Below are positions 22,828-35,760 of a stretch of DNA of 64,000 nt, one piece after another (the stretch's first letter is position 1; each line of letters begins with the position of its first letter). The notes beneath the pieces were generated by a model. It saw nothing but the letters and a program-made list of their open reading frames with translations, made no database searches and was not told the DNA's origin. Source of the DNA: Alentia gelatinosa (Eukaryota; Annelida; Polychaeta; Phyllodocida; Polynoidae); contig OX465580.1 of assembly GCA_950022655.1 (NCBI GenBank), positions 122,991,016-123,055,015 of the forward strand, written 5' to 3'. The position numbers were made by a program, and so were the translations under genes.

Positions 22828-23900
22828 TTGAATACATAGTACGTTCACCTAAAAGGCGTTCTTCCAGGTACCGTCAAAATAAGAAAATAAAACATTGAAA
22901 ATACAAGACCTGACAATGTGCACACACAGGAGCAGTAGGTAGTGTAGGCGTCTAGTAGTTCATTCAAGTCTCTGTCAGCTGACATACAGCGTTTTACAGG
23001 TTATATGACGCTGTTGCACTTTTTTTCAGTCCCAATGTTCATGTAAATCCAGACATATTCGTCACCAGTTATGTTTATAAGCTGTCACCTTCAACCACAT
23101 TACTCCAGACAAATATACAGTACAAGTAAATACATTTTCAATCAACAATAAAGGATAAGGACACGCCTCCGGATATGATGCGTTCATATTTCAGGTTCCA
23201 GGGTTCAAATTCCTATACATATACCAAAACATACCCAACTTTTATTAGATTAATGATTTATGGAAAAAATCATAATTATCATGATTTTTGGGGTATAAGT
23301 CCTGAATGAGTGTTAGAATATGGGATATATCCACTTTAGGGGTATTTAAAAACATGGACATATTTATGGTTGATTTAGCCTGTCAGACCCATATTGCCAA
23401 GCCGCCAATTTGAAATAATCTGATTGATTTACATGCTCGCACGACTTGGTGTGTGGAGACCATCCCTCGTCGGCCCTAGCGTCAGCTTGGGACTGGCAGA
23501 GTCAATCCCACACGCCTGCCAAGTACCCTTCTTCCCGATCAGGTAACCATTGTGCTATATTAGAGACCCCCTAGGGAATCGGCAGCGGTTCCCACGCCAT
23601 CCCTGACTCGACAAAGTCCACAAATGACTCGCGGCTGGAGATACCATCTCGGCGTCAGGGGAGAGTATTCCAAGGCTGGTGGGTGGCCTCCCTCAACGGG
23701 TGCGGACAGAAATAGCGGGGCAGCTATGCGTGTTGGCTACATTCAATTCACCACTCACGACAGACACGTCAGTTTGCAAATATATAACAATAGCAGGGTT
23801 CGAGTTGCGGCAGCATTGACTCACCCTATAGTATCGAAGTATACCGTAACAATTCTAAGTATGGTTGGAGGAAAGGAAAGTGTTTGCAAATCTAATCATG
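22827..23900. other. Retroposon-tail-like piece; otherwise nothing
   Basis: At about 22827-22880 the sequence CATTGAATACATAGTACG with GGCGTTCTTCC resembles 26925-26980, possibly a shared retroposon 3' tail. The rest to 23900 shows no gene. GGGTTCAAATTCC at about 23212 resembles a Pol III B box, but no A box precedes it. Confidence 0.35.
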
Positions 23901-23912
23901 TATATCATATAT

Positions 23913-23995
<83 letters not shown>

Positions 23996-24005
23996 ATATA
24001 TATAT
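23901..24005. repeat. (TA)n microsatellite, left of element Z
   Basis: About 100 bp of TA repeats ending in GTATGTGTGT and ten more bases of AT, directly touching the terminal repeat of element Z. The same end pattern lies on the other side of Z in the same orientation. Confidence 0.9.
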
Positions 24006-25868
24006 GGTCGATATTCAGAATTTGACAGCACTTCAGTTTTAGAAATGTCCAGTGTTATATCTCTAATAATAATGAATATATCTATGAATTATTATCACCA
24101 TTGCATGCGCCCTGAAGAGGGCTTCACTGCCATACATACTTTTACCTATCTGTTAGCAATATCTGGGCTATTATGGCCCAAAAACCATGTAAAAATGCCC
24201 TTTTTTCCATAAAAATTTCCATTTTTATTAAATGATCGTCTACACTTTACAAAAAAACAACTCAGATTCATTACTGAACTAGTTTTACAATAATGCAACA
24301 TTACAAAGTAGATAAAAACAGGAAATTGAATAGTTTTGCCAAGAAATTTCCATTATTTTCATCAATATTTGTATTGGCTAAAATTGAATTCTGCCTCCGT
24401 GTACATCACTAAGGAGAGTGAAATACCTGGTTTATAGTGGTTTACAATATATTTTTTGTATCTAACAAATAAAGCAAAAATACCTCTGGGCCATGCCTTA
24501 AATATAATTGATCAAAAATATGTGCAGTAGGAGAACCATGGCATTAATTGATTTGGCTAAAATGTGCTTCTGCCTCCGTGTACACATATATTTATTAATA
24601 TTTCCATAAGACCTGCTCTTATAAATTGAAAACAATATAATATCTGTATGGTAGGACCACATCTGTCACTGTGTGGAATCGCATTAAAATCACCACACCG
24701 AGTATGGAGTTAAGAGCTGATACATCATGTACTTCTGCCTCCGTGTACACGTTTCTACCTCCGTGTACATGTATTTTCTCTTTTTTCAAACAGAAAATAG
24801 GCCTTCTGTGGGTCTTAGTAATTGGTGGGTGTTGCTATGGGTGTTGGTTTATAGGTGCAGGTGTTGTTGAGCATTGATGTTGACAGGTGTTGGTGTTGGT
24901 GGCATGACAAAGGCTAAAATGTGCTTCTGCCTCCGTGTACACACAATATTGATCAATATTTTCATAAGATCTGCTAATAAAATTTGAAAAGAATACAATA
25001 TGTCTATTGTATGATCACACCTGTCCCTGTGTGAAATTCTATTAAAATTGGCCCAAACACTAAGGACTTATACTGGGAAATTATGTACACGGAGGCAGAT
25101 TCTGCCTCCGTGTACATGCTTCTGCCTCCGTGTACATGGGTTTCTATCTTTTCTTTTAACAAAAATGGGTATGAGGATTGAAGTAAGATCTGTCTTAAAT
25201 AACATCTAAAACAACACCGAGTATATCTCACACATATACTGTCAGAAAACATTGACAAATTGCCATATATGAAGGGCACAGAGAAAGTTAAAAGATTTCG
25301 TTTCTGCCTCCGTGTACAGATTCTACCTCCGTGTACACCCTTCTTCCTTTTTTAGCTCCCAGCTGGATGGTAGCTGATCCTTGAAATATACCAGATTGGT
25401 AGGGAACATGTTCATATACATGTATATATTTTTTTCAAATTTTTTAAGGCACTTAAAAAAAAAATGCAGTATTCATAAGGAAATGACCAACTCTGGCAAA
25501 AAATATCATTCAAATGTTTAGCAAACCATATTTTCCTTATATTAGTCAGGAAATCTTTTTCACCTTCTTTCTCTAGGTGAACACCTTCTTTATGCAAAAC
25601 AAACAAACAAAAATCATTATTTCAATATTACAAAAGTTGAAGAAAGAGTTCTTAATTGATATAACTATGTACACGGAGGCAGAAATATGAAAGAGACTAT
25701 TACTTCAGTATAGCATACTGAACCCAATATAAATCCAAACCATTAGCCATTTTGGGGATGATACCATAAAACTGTCCAGATCACATGGGGAAACTCCACA
25801 AAGGATCTGAAAATTATTATTTTTTTACCCTCTAGGTCTGAAGTGCTGTCAAATTCTGAATATCGACC
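24006..25868. mobile_element. 1.86-kb TIR element Z with internal 16-bp motif array
   Basis: Perfect 31-bp terminal inverted repeats lie at 24006-24036 (starting GGTCGATATTCAGAATTTGA) and 25838-25868. The AT-rich interior has no frame over about 70 codons, so this is non-autonomous. It holds eleven copies of TCTGCCTCCGTGTACA or the variant TCTACC form. Plus-strand starts are 24390, 24569, 24734, 24754, 24926, 25101, 25121, 25303 and 25322; minus-strand starts are 25084 and 25668. They mark a decayed tandem array of about 180 bp. The TA surroundings suit a transposon that targets TA. Superfamily unknown. Confidence 0.75.
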
Positions 25869-26820
<952 letters not shown>

Positions 26821-27213
26821 GTAGGGCACGTAGCTATTGTGTTATGGAGGCAACCATCTTACCCCCGACACTAAAGTTAAATCAGGGGGCGGGTTCAGTT
26901 TTTTAAAAGTTTTTTTTTATTCAATCAACAAAAATACGATTTGACATATTACATTCGCCAGCAGGCGTTCATCCATATAACAGTTAGTAAAGGAAAAGAA
27001 AATCCACAGCACAAGATATCACAATGGGTATAATATTACAATTATCAGTGATTGATTTTATCAAAGATTTTCCTTTTGGTTGGCCATAAAAAGGTTTTAG
27101 CCTTGTCTCCATTATCTTTGACAGCAGGAAAAAGTGGTTGTCCCCCGACTACAATTTCCTGGTGGATGATGGCGGCACTAGCAATCACTCTGTGGTCTAT
27201 AGGACAACAGCAA
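26821..27213 (+). repeat. Dispersed repeat X, copy 2, with insert
   Basis: Matches 9061-9348 at both ends (GGCACGTAGCTATTGTG near the start; GGTGGATGATGGCGGCACTA at about 27160). Between them is material absent from copy 1: a T-rich run then ATTCAATCAACAAAAATACG (about 26915-27045), resembling the minus-strand retroposon tails in G1 and E16. It ends in ACAACAGCAAC, a short version of the AAC tail. Confidence 0.5.
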
Positions 27214-27724
27214 CATTTCAATTTATTCTACAGATATTTTGAGCCGTGTAAGGTGAATGAATTTAAGTATCACGATTTATTGCAATACGTGCTAATGCCA
27301 CCACGCGTGAGGTTGAACCGTATATCATCTGACGATAACTGGAGGTACATTTATTTAGCTTTCGTGATAAAGTTGGACTGCATAAAAGAGGAACCGGTGC
27401 CAGTTATAGCACGTGTTCACATCCGGGCACTTTGTCGCTGACTCTACAGATCTCTCTACCACCACTATACGCGGAGGGCGGGAATAATTACCACTAGATG
27501 GCGTGACAATATCTATATACCTTCCTTAGCGGAAAGCGTGTATCGCTGTTGAGCGCTGTGCTATAGAGTGCTACCAGTAATGTCTGAATTGAGAGTAAGC
27601 CTAGGGGGATGGTATTTTGTAGGCAAACAAGTTTACAACAGCATGCACGTGCCCGTATTAGACGCCATCATTTATTGTTTATTTTTCTTAAGAATAATAT
27701 ACAGTAAAGTTCCACCACATATGC
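27214..27724. other. No gene; one CTCF-like motif
   Basis: CCACTAGATGGCG at 27491-27503 matches the CTCF core consensus (CCASYAGRKGGCR) on the plus strand. No exon recognised. Confidence 0.35.
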
Positions 27725-28030
27725 TGGCGCCTGTCCACAAAACCATCGTTTGTTGCATTTATTACCCATCATTTCGAATAGATAAAACCCAGGAATTGCC
27801 ATACCACTGGGTATAACAATAGGGAATATCTCTTTGCTCTATAACACAAAGGGACTATTTTCCCCGTATACCATGTTTTTTAGGTCGTACACCACAGATT
27901 TGAATCCGTATACCACAGTTATTGCATCTGGCCGGTTTTATATCATGAATGGTGGTTTACTGAGTCCCCATACATTTTCAATGAGGACTTTGTATACGGT
28001 GGATGATAAAATGTATGAATACTGTTGATA
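27725..28030 (+). mobile_element. Hairpin-related element G2
   Basis: Shares GGCGCCTGTCCACAAAACCA with G3, and GACTATTTTCCCCGTATACC and the end GGTGGTTTACTGAGTCCCCA with G1 and G3. It lacks the retroposon block present in G1. The left hairpin is incomplete. A 64-codon frame inside is not credible as a gene. Confidence 0.55.
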
Positions 28031-28928
28031 TATCAAAACAAGATATCTACCACATACTGGGGATAATCACGTACAGAAAGCTATTTGGTAAACAGGATTA
28101 ACATTATGCTATTTCACTGTTATTGAGGTAATGCCTCATTTATGGGCTCTCAAAGGCATACCTCCCCATATTCACCCCACACTGACTTGTTGTAACGTCT
28201 AGACTATTTGTGAATTCACTGTGAGACATCCGAACCGCAGACTGGCGACCGAAAACATTGCGCTAACGCAATTCTCCGCAATTGACCGACTCTGGTCGTA
28301 TAGGCAGCTTAGTGAGGCCGCATAGGGTCTGGTAATTGAGACGGCGGGTCGTTGAGCCAGCCTTCCTGTGGGGGCTGGTCGGTAGTCCGGCCAGGGTCGA
28401 TGCTTGATCAGGACCGGCGAGCGAACGCAGACCCAGATAGTGTGTCTGCTGAATAAGGATAACTGCGAGCAGCTCCTTCTAAGAGGCTGGTAAAAAAAAA
28501 GACAGTGTATATCCCCGGTGGGCTCATAACGGCGTTACTGCGGTGGGGGAAAAAAGAGAGAAAAGGGAAGGGAAATATAAAAAGATATACATATTTTAAA
28601 AAGATAAAAGGAGAGCTGCTGATGAAGCAAGGGTGTGTTTTAATGATATCAGAGAATTGATGTTATGGTGAATCAAATGCTCGTAGCTTGGTGAATATGA
28701 GTGTATGCAGGTGGAGCCAAAGGGGTGTGCTGGTGGCTAAACTAGATTGATTTATCATCATGCCGTGTTAGTCAGTAAGATGTATGGCGGTAAGCTTTCA
28801 TGAATATGATCCTTGTGAGCTCAGGTTTCCAGAATTCGATGGCAGTGTAAGTCATTTCACGCGTTCGTCAGACTGAGGCATCACTTGGTTTAATGTAGCT
28901 CAAATCCTTATAATTATGTATGTAAGTG

Positions 28929-28930
<2 letters not shown>
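28031..28930. other. No recognisable gene
   Basis: A moderately GC-rich part at about 28230-28470 has several CpG and could be a decayed repeat or regulatory DNA. No motif cluster stands out. Confidence 0.35.

Positions 28931-28983
<53 letters not shown>
28931..28983. repeat. (TA)n microsatellite
   Basis: About 50 bp of TA repeats. Confidence 0.9.
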
Positions 28984-28985
<2 letters not shown>

Positions 28986-29450
28986 TGTATATATGTTATA
29001 TGAGCAGCTCATGCAGCGTCAGGTTCTGAGCGGCAGCTGCTCATCAGAAAGCAGAGATTATGCTTGGTCTACTTCGGGCCGTGATATATACCGCCATATG
29101 GTATAACTTGACAACCACGCCTCTCTGTGGTAGTTTATATGGTGACAGTTGGTATCCAGGGGACAGACCCCTTCTCTCTCCCCACCCCGAGTCTGTCATC
29201 CTTTATATTTAGACAGCTGGCATGGCGTTTCCAGCTTAATCTATCATGCTGCATAATATCTAGACTATACCAGCACCGATATCGGGTCATCTTTCTATGT
29301 CTGTGTCTCTCCCACGTATCCCGGTATCTGTCTCCTTCTATGACTCTCTGTATCTCTCTGTATGCCCTTGTCGTTTTCTCTGTATTTCTCTCTCCCTTCC
29401 TCTGTTTCTCTCTTTATCTGTATCCCTGTAGCCCTCTCTATATCTCTCGG
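28984..29450. repeat. CT-rich degenerate simple repeat in part
   Basis: About 29300-29458 is a degenerate (TCTCTGTATCTC)-type run. The remainder before it is unassigned. A 147-codon frame across it is a simple-sequence artefact. Confidence 0.55.
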
Positions 29451-29458
29451 TATCTAAA

Positions 29459-29695
29459 TGGGGATGGCAGTTTTCCTTTTTCCATATTTCTATTCACAGT
29501 TTATAAGATTATTTTTTTCTTCTATAAAACAAAGAAAGTATACATCGAGCCTCATATAACAGTGGTTTGAACCTCCTCACACATCCTAATTAGCCCAACA
29601 TTGATGTGTTTTCCATGTGTTCTCACTCTCTTTGAGATGGTAAATTCCACATGAACATTTTTTCCTCTTTTTTTCCTGAACCCAACTAACATCAC
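29459..29695. mobile_element. hAT-like MITE with 8-bp target duplication
   Basis: TATCTAAA at 29451-29458 is repeated exactly at 29696-29703. The element starts TGGGGATGGCAGTT and ends AACTAACATCAC, imperfect inverted ends related to the CAGGGATGCYAGTT ends at 38541-38974. Length 237 bp. An 8-bp duplication with such ends is typical of the hAT superfamily. No coding capacity. Confidence 0.7.
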
Positions 29696-29703
29696 TATCT
29701 AAA

Positions 29704-30800
29704 TGAAGGGGACATTGATTATAAAGAAGCTATACAGCGTAACAGGAAACTACATAGAATAACCTCATTCCCCGTCACTAGACGTATTGGGAAATATGGT
29801 TTGCGGAATACACACTTCTGGCCATGCGTAGAGTTTACTCCCTGAGCCGCCTCTCAGGTTGTAGCAGGTGGCAGTCGCGTGAAAGCTGTACCTAATGAGG
29901 CTGTGCACTTGTGAAATGTCACTAGCGACATGCAATTGAGCTTCATCTCAAAGGTATCTCGGCCCCGATTTCGTCAGTCAAGAATTATCCTGTCCTATTT
30001 TCGCATCTGGGGGAATCTAGAATAACGGTTGTGTTCATTTTTTCGACCCAAGTAATTAGACAAACTACAGTGACCACATTTGCATGACAGTCTGAGATGT
30101 GACTGGGCCAGAGTTAGCCTTTCAAATCGGCATTTCCTTCAGCTGTCGCGACAGTTTTCTGAAAGCCACTGGTACGCAGTGTCTTTCATTTTAAAGTTCA
30201 CGTTGCTCAGAAGAAAAATCATATCTCTTCGCTGTTTAGGTCACATATTTACTTATATTTCTGTACGCCGATCGGTACATATTTCTATCTTTTTTTCAGC
30301 TTTCCATCAATATGAACGCCATGGAATGATAACACGCTATCCAAATAAACCTCTCTTTTAGGAAAAACTACTTTTTAGGGAGAATCATTTTTCATACATC
30401 GTACCTGAACGATTGGCAATACGATAAGAAGCGTACACATTTTGGCACAATATATACATTGCGTAAGAGAATTCCGTTGACTTTTGTTGCGTCATAAATA
30501 AGTAAGCCGCGTGTAGTAAACGCACCGTGCACTAACATCAGAAAGTACCTCTACCTGTTTACAAGGAACATTAGAGTATATAAGTTATTAGATATGAATA
30601 TTACTTAACCACACCTACAACAAAAACCCAACAAAGACTTTTGAAGATGCCCTGTGCCTTTTATTCAGCCTCTTCTAAGAACCCGACGCTGAACTTCAGT
30701 TTGCGTCTAACCTTTGGAGGTGCTCTGAGTTGCTCTTCAAAGGTCCGAATTCCTGTTAAGCTAAAATTGGCGTCTCCCGTGTCCGCAACGCGATGAAATT
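29704..30800. other. No recognisable gene
   Basis: Nothing identified; frames below 95 codons. Confidence 0.45.
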
Positions 30801-30930
30801 TGCGCAAACTATCCGGCTCCAGATTTCTTCACTGGCACCATATTTGTAGAACTAGGTGGTGTAGGAGCAGATAATGCCAATGCTGTTGCGCAAAGTATTA
30901 GGCTCCAGATTTCTTTACTGGTGCGATATT
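30801..30930 (+). repeat. 86-bp tandem duplication
   Basis: TGCGCAAACTAT at 30801 and TGCGCAAAGTAT at 30887 each lead into GGCTCCAGATTTCTT, then ACTGG and ATATTT. Two units offset by 86 bp, a few mismatches. Confidence 0.7.
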
Positions 30931-32620
30931 TAAAAGACCTTGTGTTTTAACAGATCATTTGCACCATATTTGCACCGCAAATATGGATTATATTGAGATA
31001 TTACCTCAATTTCTCAGCAGTTAGGATTATAAAAAGACAATTAGATTATAGAAAAAACAATTAAAGATAGACCGATATATATTATATATGAGAGAAAGGC
31101 TACCAAAAGGCAATTTCTTGAAAATAAGTTAAATCTCTTTCCATGTATGTGCACGAGATGATATAAACACTTTCTAACAGGAAAGCGCTTAACTTGTTAA
31201 TAAGAATGGCATACATATATATTGCCAGTAGCGCCTCCATGTGAGAACCTCCAACTGTGCAAAGTCTGGTCGGGATAAGACGTGATAACGTTACCACGTC
31301 CCATTTTCTCACGGGCACACTTTACAACCGCCTTTTTTCCTCGTGCGTTGCCTTTTTCTCGCGGTGGGAGTTCTTTATCTCGATTAACAGTCCTTGTGGG
31401 AAGCTTGAAGGCAAAGCTAAGCACCAAAGTCCTCGCACGGGTGCTTCATTTCCCACCAACTCTTTGATATGATTACTTTTAACTCGCCGCAGCGTTTATT
31501 GAGGCCCCCATACAGCAGCTCAGAGTAAAACTACTGTTCGCAGCGCCATTGTGTAGCATGGTTGTCGCCCACAATCGGCCATGCTGACGCTGTTGGTAGG
31601 AGGACAGAGAGCACAGCGTGGCTTATTTCAACGCAGGCCAGGCATGGTTGACTTATTTATGATACAATCACATTGTCCTCGTCGGACGCTGTGTCACCCC
31701 CTGTTTTCATTTATGCCCACGCATGTTGACTCGCCCGTGAGCAAGCAACGGGAGAGGGAAAAAATTGGCCAGGCTCGCGGTAAATATGACTCGTCCTCGC
31801 GCACTGGTCGGGCATATTTGTCATCCCCTGGAACAAATGCCGACCAAAGCCGTGCCCGTGTAGACAGTGGGTGCGGCCACCGACGGGTTGTCCCCACTGT
31901 CCCATCATACCGCTACCCGGCTACCGTAAACCCCTCTTGTTCGCGTTAAACCAACCACCAGTGGACATCTATGGGAATGAGAGGCTGGCCATGGACTATT
32001 TTGTAGATGACCATAGAATGGGATGATACGAGTCCAAATGCACTCTTTCCATCATCGTTAAGTCACAATCACAGATTTGTATTTCCTCATGGAAACACTG
32101 AGAGTTATGTTATATTTACATGCTATTTCCCGTTGGGTTTGGCCAATGCGATGAAAAACAGCCTGCTGTAAGGTTGACGCTTCGGCCTCTTTATTTGGTG
32201 TACTGGAACATCACTGAATTGTTGTACCATCGACAAATGTAATTTAAATAACGCCAATAAAGAAATTCCTTTTAAAAAAAATTTAAAAAAGAAGTCTACT
32301 TTATGTGACAAGTCATAGACTGAGCACTCTCCCCCCACCCAGGTAATACTTACTACACATAAATATATATAGATTGTTATTTGAAAATGGGAGTAAGCTA
32401 TAAAAGGGACAATTTGATGAGATAGACACTAAAGAATATATTTTCAATGAAACCAGCTGAAACTATCAATAAGTGATTCGTTCAGTATAATCTTGGTATG
32501 AATAGGAAGTAAATTCATCTAATTTGACTCAAGTGACTCATCCAAATACGATACATGGCAATGTGCGTAAGCATAAAAAGGAAACTAAAAAATTTGGTTT
32601 AGAAACATTACTATTGGTTC
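30931..32620. other. No gene; CpG-containing part at 31.5-31.9 kb
   Basis: About 31540-31940 has more CpG than its surroundings and gives overlapping 65-122 codon frames on both strands without any domain. I cannot show that any is translated. Confidence 0.35.
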
Positions 32621-32624
32621 TCGC

Positions 32625-32720
32625 AGCCGTCAGAGACTTTACCTCCTCGCCGAGAACACCGCGCCTAGTTACCAGGCTCGGCACGTGACAGATACGTCAC
32701 TTCCGGCGACAAGAATTCAG
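32625..32720 (+). promoter_or_regulatory. Promoter-like motif cluster
   Basis: Within 30 bp lie an E-box CACGTGAC (32682-32689), a CRE-like TACGTCAC (32693-32700) and an ETS-type ACTTCCGG (32699-32706), in CpG-rich sequence. Such a cluster is typical of TATA-less animal promoters. A 69-codon frame starts at 32723 but has no recognisable domain. Use as a promoter is inference. Confidence 0.35.
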
Positions 32721-34046
32721 ATGTGTACACTTGCCAAGCGCAGTCTTGGTCTCTAAGTCTACAATCGGCGCGAGCCCACCTGCTTGGAGAGTGCAATGGT
32801 AGGCTTCTAGTGGTCTGTCCCTTATCAGCGTTCACATGGCCACTGTTTCCAGAAGCACTTCGTGGGTCCCCAACCCTTCTGCTGGTTTACACAATGGCCC
32901 TGATTGTTCTGAGCTTTATGGTATTGTCTTAACGGTCGACATATTGTTACCATGATTATAGGATGGCATTTGGCATCATACCTTGATATGACAGCTAGTA
33001 TAATGATTAGACCTTAATAATATAACATGTAAGAGATGATAACTACAGCATTCGGGATTTTTTTAAATAGGGTGCATTCCGTATTGATTCAGTTGAGGGA
33101 TTTGATTCAGTTGAGGGATGGTCTATTTCCTTGCAACAATTAGGCGCAGGCACTTTCGATCTGGAGTTGCAGGCTGGAAAAAGCTTGACAGTCTTTCCTG
33201 CAGAGGGTATTAAGATATGATGACCATATCTAAGAATTGGCTATATGCACATTGCTGGAAGATAACAATTTAATGATGAGCGTGTGGCATAACGCAAATT
33301 ATTCCTTTTCTAATGGCAGCTGGTATGATGACGATCGGTATGGGAAAAGTGTGTAACATGATTTACTTATACATCTACAGCTTTCACTGCAGGTTATATG
33401 TCGCTGGATAATTGCCTGAAAAGCCTAGGAATAATCACTGGGTTGAATATAAAATTTCTGAATGGTGTATTGGCTCAGAAACCCTACCAAATTCTTTTTA
33501 GTAGACCTTTTGTGCTAGCTGACTTCATACATAAATAGGTCCTTCCACTGGACACATATTTTTTTCAACTAGGCTCAATTAATGCACACCATCACTCCAG
33601 TCTTTCTTTTCTAAAAACAGAATCAAAGAAAACGGATAACACAATGCCATAGAAACATGTGTATATAGCTTTAACATCCTATATAAAGGTGCTTTACTGG
33701 TAACGTCAAATATGCCCGGGGTTGAATGTCATAAACCGGTAAAAAATAAATGATGAGTTGTTAATGACGTCGAGTAGAACATATAATCTTGTCAAGTCGT
33801 CCAGAACGCAATACGGGGAATCCCCGGAGGGTCGTCATATCGTTTAACGTCCCAGTCTAACATAAAATGCACTTGTTCGGTGCTGTTTACTGGTTCCGTA
33901 CCGTGTACAGAAAGGGGGCATAGTGGAGCCGTAGGTATCGTGCTGCATCACAGATAGCTGGATCCATTATTTAAGTCTCGGTCATGCTACTGTGCCATAC
34001 TGAGTTTCCCATCCTTATTTCATATATGATGTATCCTGCTGTGATA
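32721..34046. other. No recognisable gene
   Basis: Nothing identified except the short frame mentioned with the promoter-like cluster. Confidence 0.4.
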
Positions 34047-34317
34047 TTATCAAGAAATGCCAAATTTCATATGATTGTTTATATGGCCAGAGTAGTCTTT
34101 GTGGAATGATTTCATGAAGCGGAGCTGAGTGATGTCTGTAGGGGAAGACAACAAAGGTCATATAAAGAATAAGATGAAATTGAGTGACGTGTAGATTTTA
34201 TCCTACCTCGTCAACTCCATATGTCACCCGTGGCATATGAAAAGTTTATGGCATAATCGCGGCATACTATCACACCATGTTAAGTCTAATGAAATTAACA
34301 TGTGGGCTAGGATAAAG
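34047..34317 (+). mobile_element. Hairpin element E7 (class I, own arm family)
   Basis: Left end TTATCAAG, a decayed hairpin at about 34050-34190 (CAAATTTCATATGATTG and partners), TTTATCCTACCTCG, small palindromes around CACCCGTGGCATATG, the conserved CCATGTTAAGTCTAATG block and a right end GGGCTAGGATAAA. The tip (34118-34126) is AGCGGAGCT: a C-GGA-G loop on an AGC/GCT stem, with GA/GA next to it. Arms differ from all other copies. No coding capacity. Confidence 0.75.
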
Positions 34318-34900
34318 CATTGGCTGTTACTGCAGCCTAAAGCACCACTAAACCAAACCCATTTTATTTAACGCCAGTCGGAGTTAGTATTCGCAGTGAT
34401 ATACACCTCATACCATATACATATCATTCGTAAAAGACAGAATAGTTTTTGTATGTAATAGTTTCTTTATTGAGTCCAGTGTTAATATACGATCTTCGTC
34501 AATTTACAGTAATAGACATTATGACTCACATAAAGTGGTAATGGTCTCAATTTATACAAAAATTGAATTTCATGGCAATGCCATAATTGATCATCAGGGC
34601 AATGCCTTGATCAAAATACAGTTTTAGGAGAGTAGATGACAGAAAACCCACAGAAAAGAGTCCATTGCTGATATTGGCATCTGAACGGCCATCGTCCATC
34701 GTCTCACCCACCCGCCTGTCCCTCCGTCAGTCCGTCTACGTCAACTTACATGTTGTAAAATAGAATTAGCGGCTCGATGTCTCTTGCTCCTGTCTTTCTT
34801 TTTTCTTATTAATTCTCAGAGACCCACCGATAACATTAATGAAGCGGTCGGCCGGTGGTGACCTTTGCCTACGGCCGCCACACATGTGGCCGTTTCACAT
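34318..34900. repeat. Possible retroposon tail, otherwise nothing
   Basis: At about 34450-34610 GTTTCTTTATTGAGTCCAGT and GGCAATGCC repeats resemble the insert in G1 (CTTTATTGGGTTCATG with GGCAAAGCC and GCTTTGCC). Reads as a minus-strand retroposon 3' region. The rest is unassigned. Confidence 0.35.
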
Positions 34901-34907
34901 TCACAAA

Positions 34908-34920
34908 CCACCAGGGGGCG
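34908..34920 (+). promoter_or_regulatory. CTCF-like motif
   Basis: CCACCAGGGGGCG matches the CTCF core closely. It lies in GC-rich DNA beside a (GGA)n run at 34929-34945. Binding is inferred from the motif only. Confidence 0.4.
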
Positions 34921-35736
34921 TGCCGATAAGGAGGAGGAGGAGGACGAAGGTGGGTGGGTGGGTGGGTGGGAGGATACTGTGTGTGGCTGTTGTAGGGGGG
35001 ATGTTTGGAAGGTGAGTCATGTCACTGTTAAAAAAGACACACAAAAGGGTTTTAATTCAGGAGGACTATTTCTCGCATTATCAAGCCCAGACAGGCGGGT
35101 GTTTTTTTGAAGGCTCTAAGCCGCATTCAATTAGGCGATGATTGCCGTAGACACCGCTCAGGGATGCTCGGTGGACAGGACCACTCCTTAACAAGGCCAA
35201 GTTTAAGTCAGCCAAGACGTTTTTTTTATGATCTCCTTTTCTCTCGTTCTCTCTGTTTTCTGTTGGAGATCTGGACAAAGTAGACCAGTTTTAGTTAGGG
35301 TCATTGTCCGTTAAAGACGTTTAACTGAACCAAATCCAAAAAAAACTATCTCTGACCAGTATTTTCTCGTGACTTTTCCTTTTCTCATCATTGGTTTGTT
35401 GATTTAGAAAAGATACATGTCTGTGTATAGTCATGATGGCAATGTCATACTACATGTTGTTGTATTGATTTATCACCTTTGTCTAAGACAAAATTTCGAA
35501 GTATTATGCTGTAGCCTGCTATGCCCGTATCTGACGTTTTTATGACAAAGATTTAAAAGGCAACACGCATCATATTTACTCCCCGGGAAGTTTGTATTCA
35601 TCACACTATAAATACTAGCTCATATAAAGAGATACATTTCTTCTAGTTGTTCGCGAAGATGTTGATCTTTTAATTCATCTATTGTTAGAATAAGAATACA
35701 CAAATTCGTTGGTATGATAATCATATTTACCCTGTG
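34921..35736. other. No recognisable gene
   Basis: A short GGA/GGTG simple-sequence stretch at 34929-34975, otherwise nothing. Confidence 0.4.
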
Positions 35737-35760
35737 TTTCTTTCTCTGTTTCAGGTAAGT
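35737..35760 (+). other. Ratchet-like zero-length exon (recursive splice site)
   Basis: A pyrimidine tract (TGTTTCTTTCTCTGTTTCAG) is followed at once by GTAAGT, so a strong 3' splice site and a strong 5' splice site meet at 35754/35755 with no exon between. This is the juxtaposition described for recursive splicing in long introns of flies and vertebrates. If real, it implies a plus-strand gene whose intron spans this point. A chance match is possible. Confidence 0.4.

Noticed and set aside
23150..23225. B-box-like GGGTTCAAATTCC, possible tRNA or SINE
   Set aside because: No A box or cloverleaf pairing upstream.
24390..25683. 16-bp motif array as a CRISPR
   Set aside because: Spacing is about 165-200 bp, orientation is mixed, the units between are themselves related, and the context is eukaryotic.
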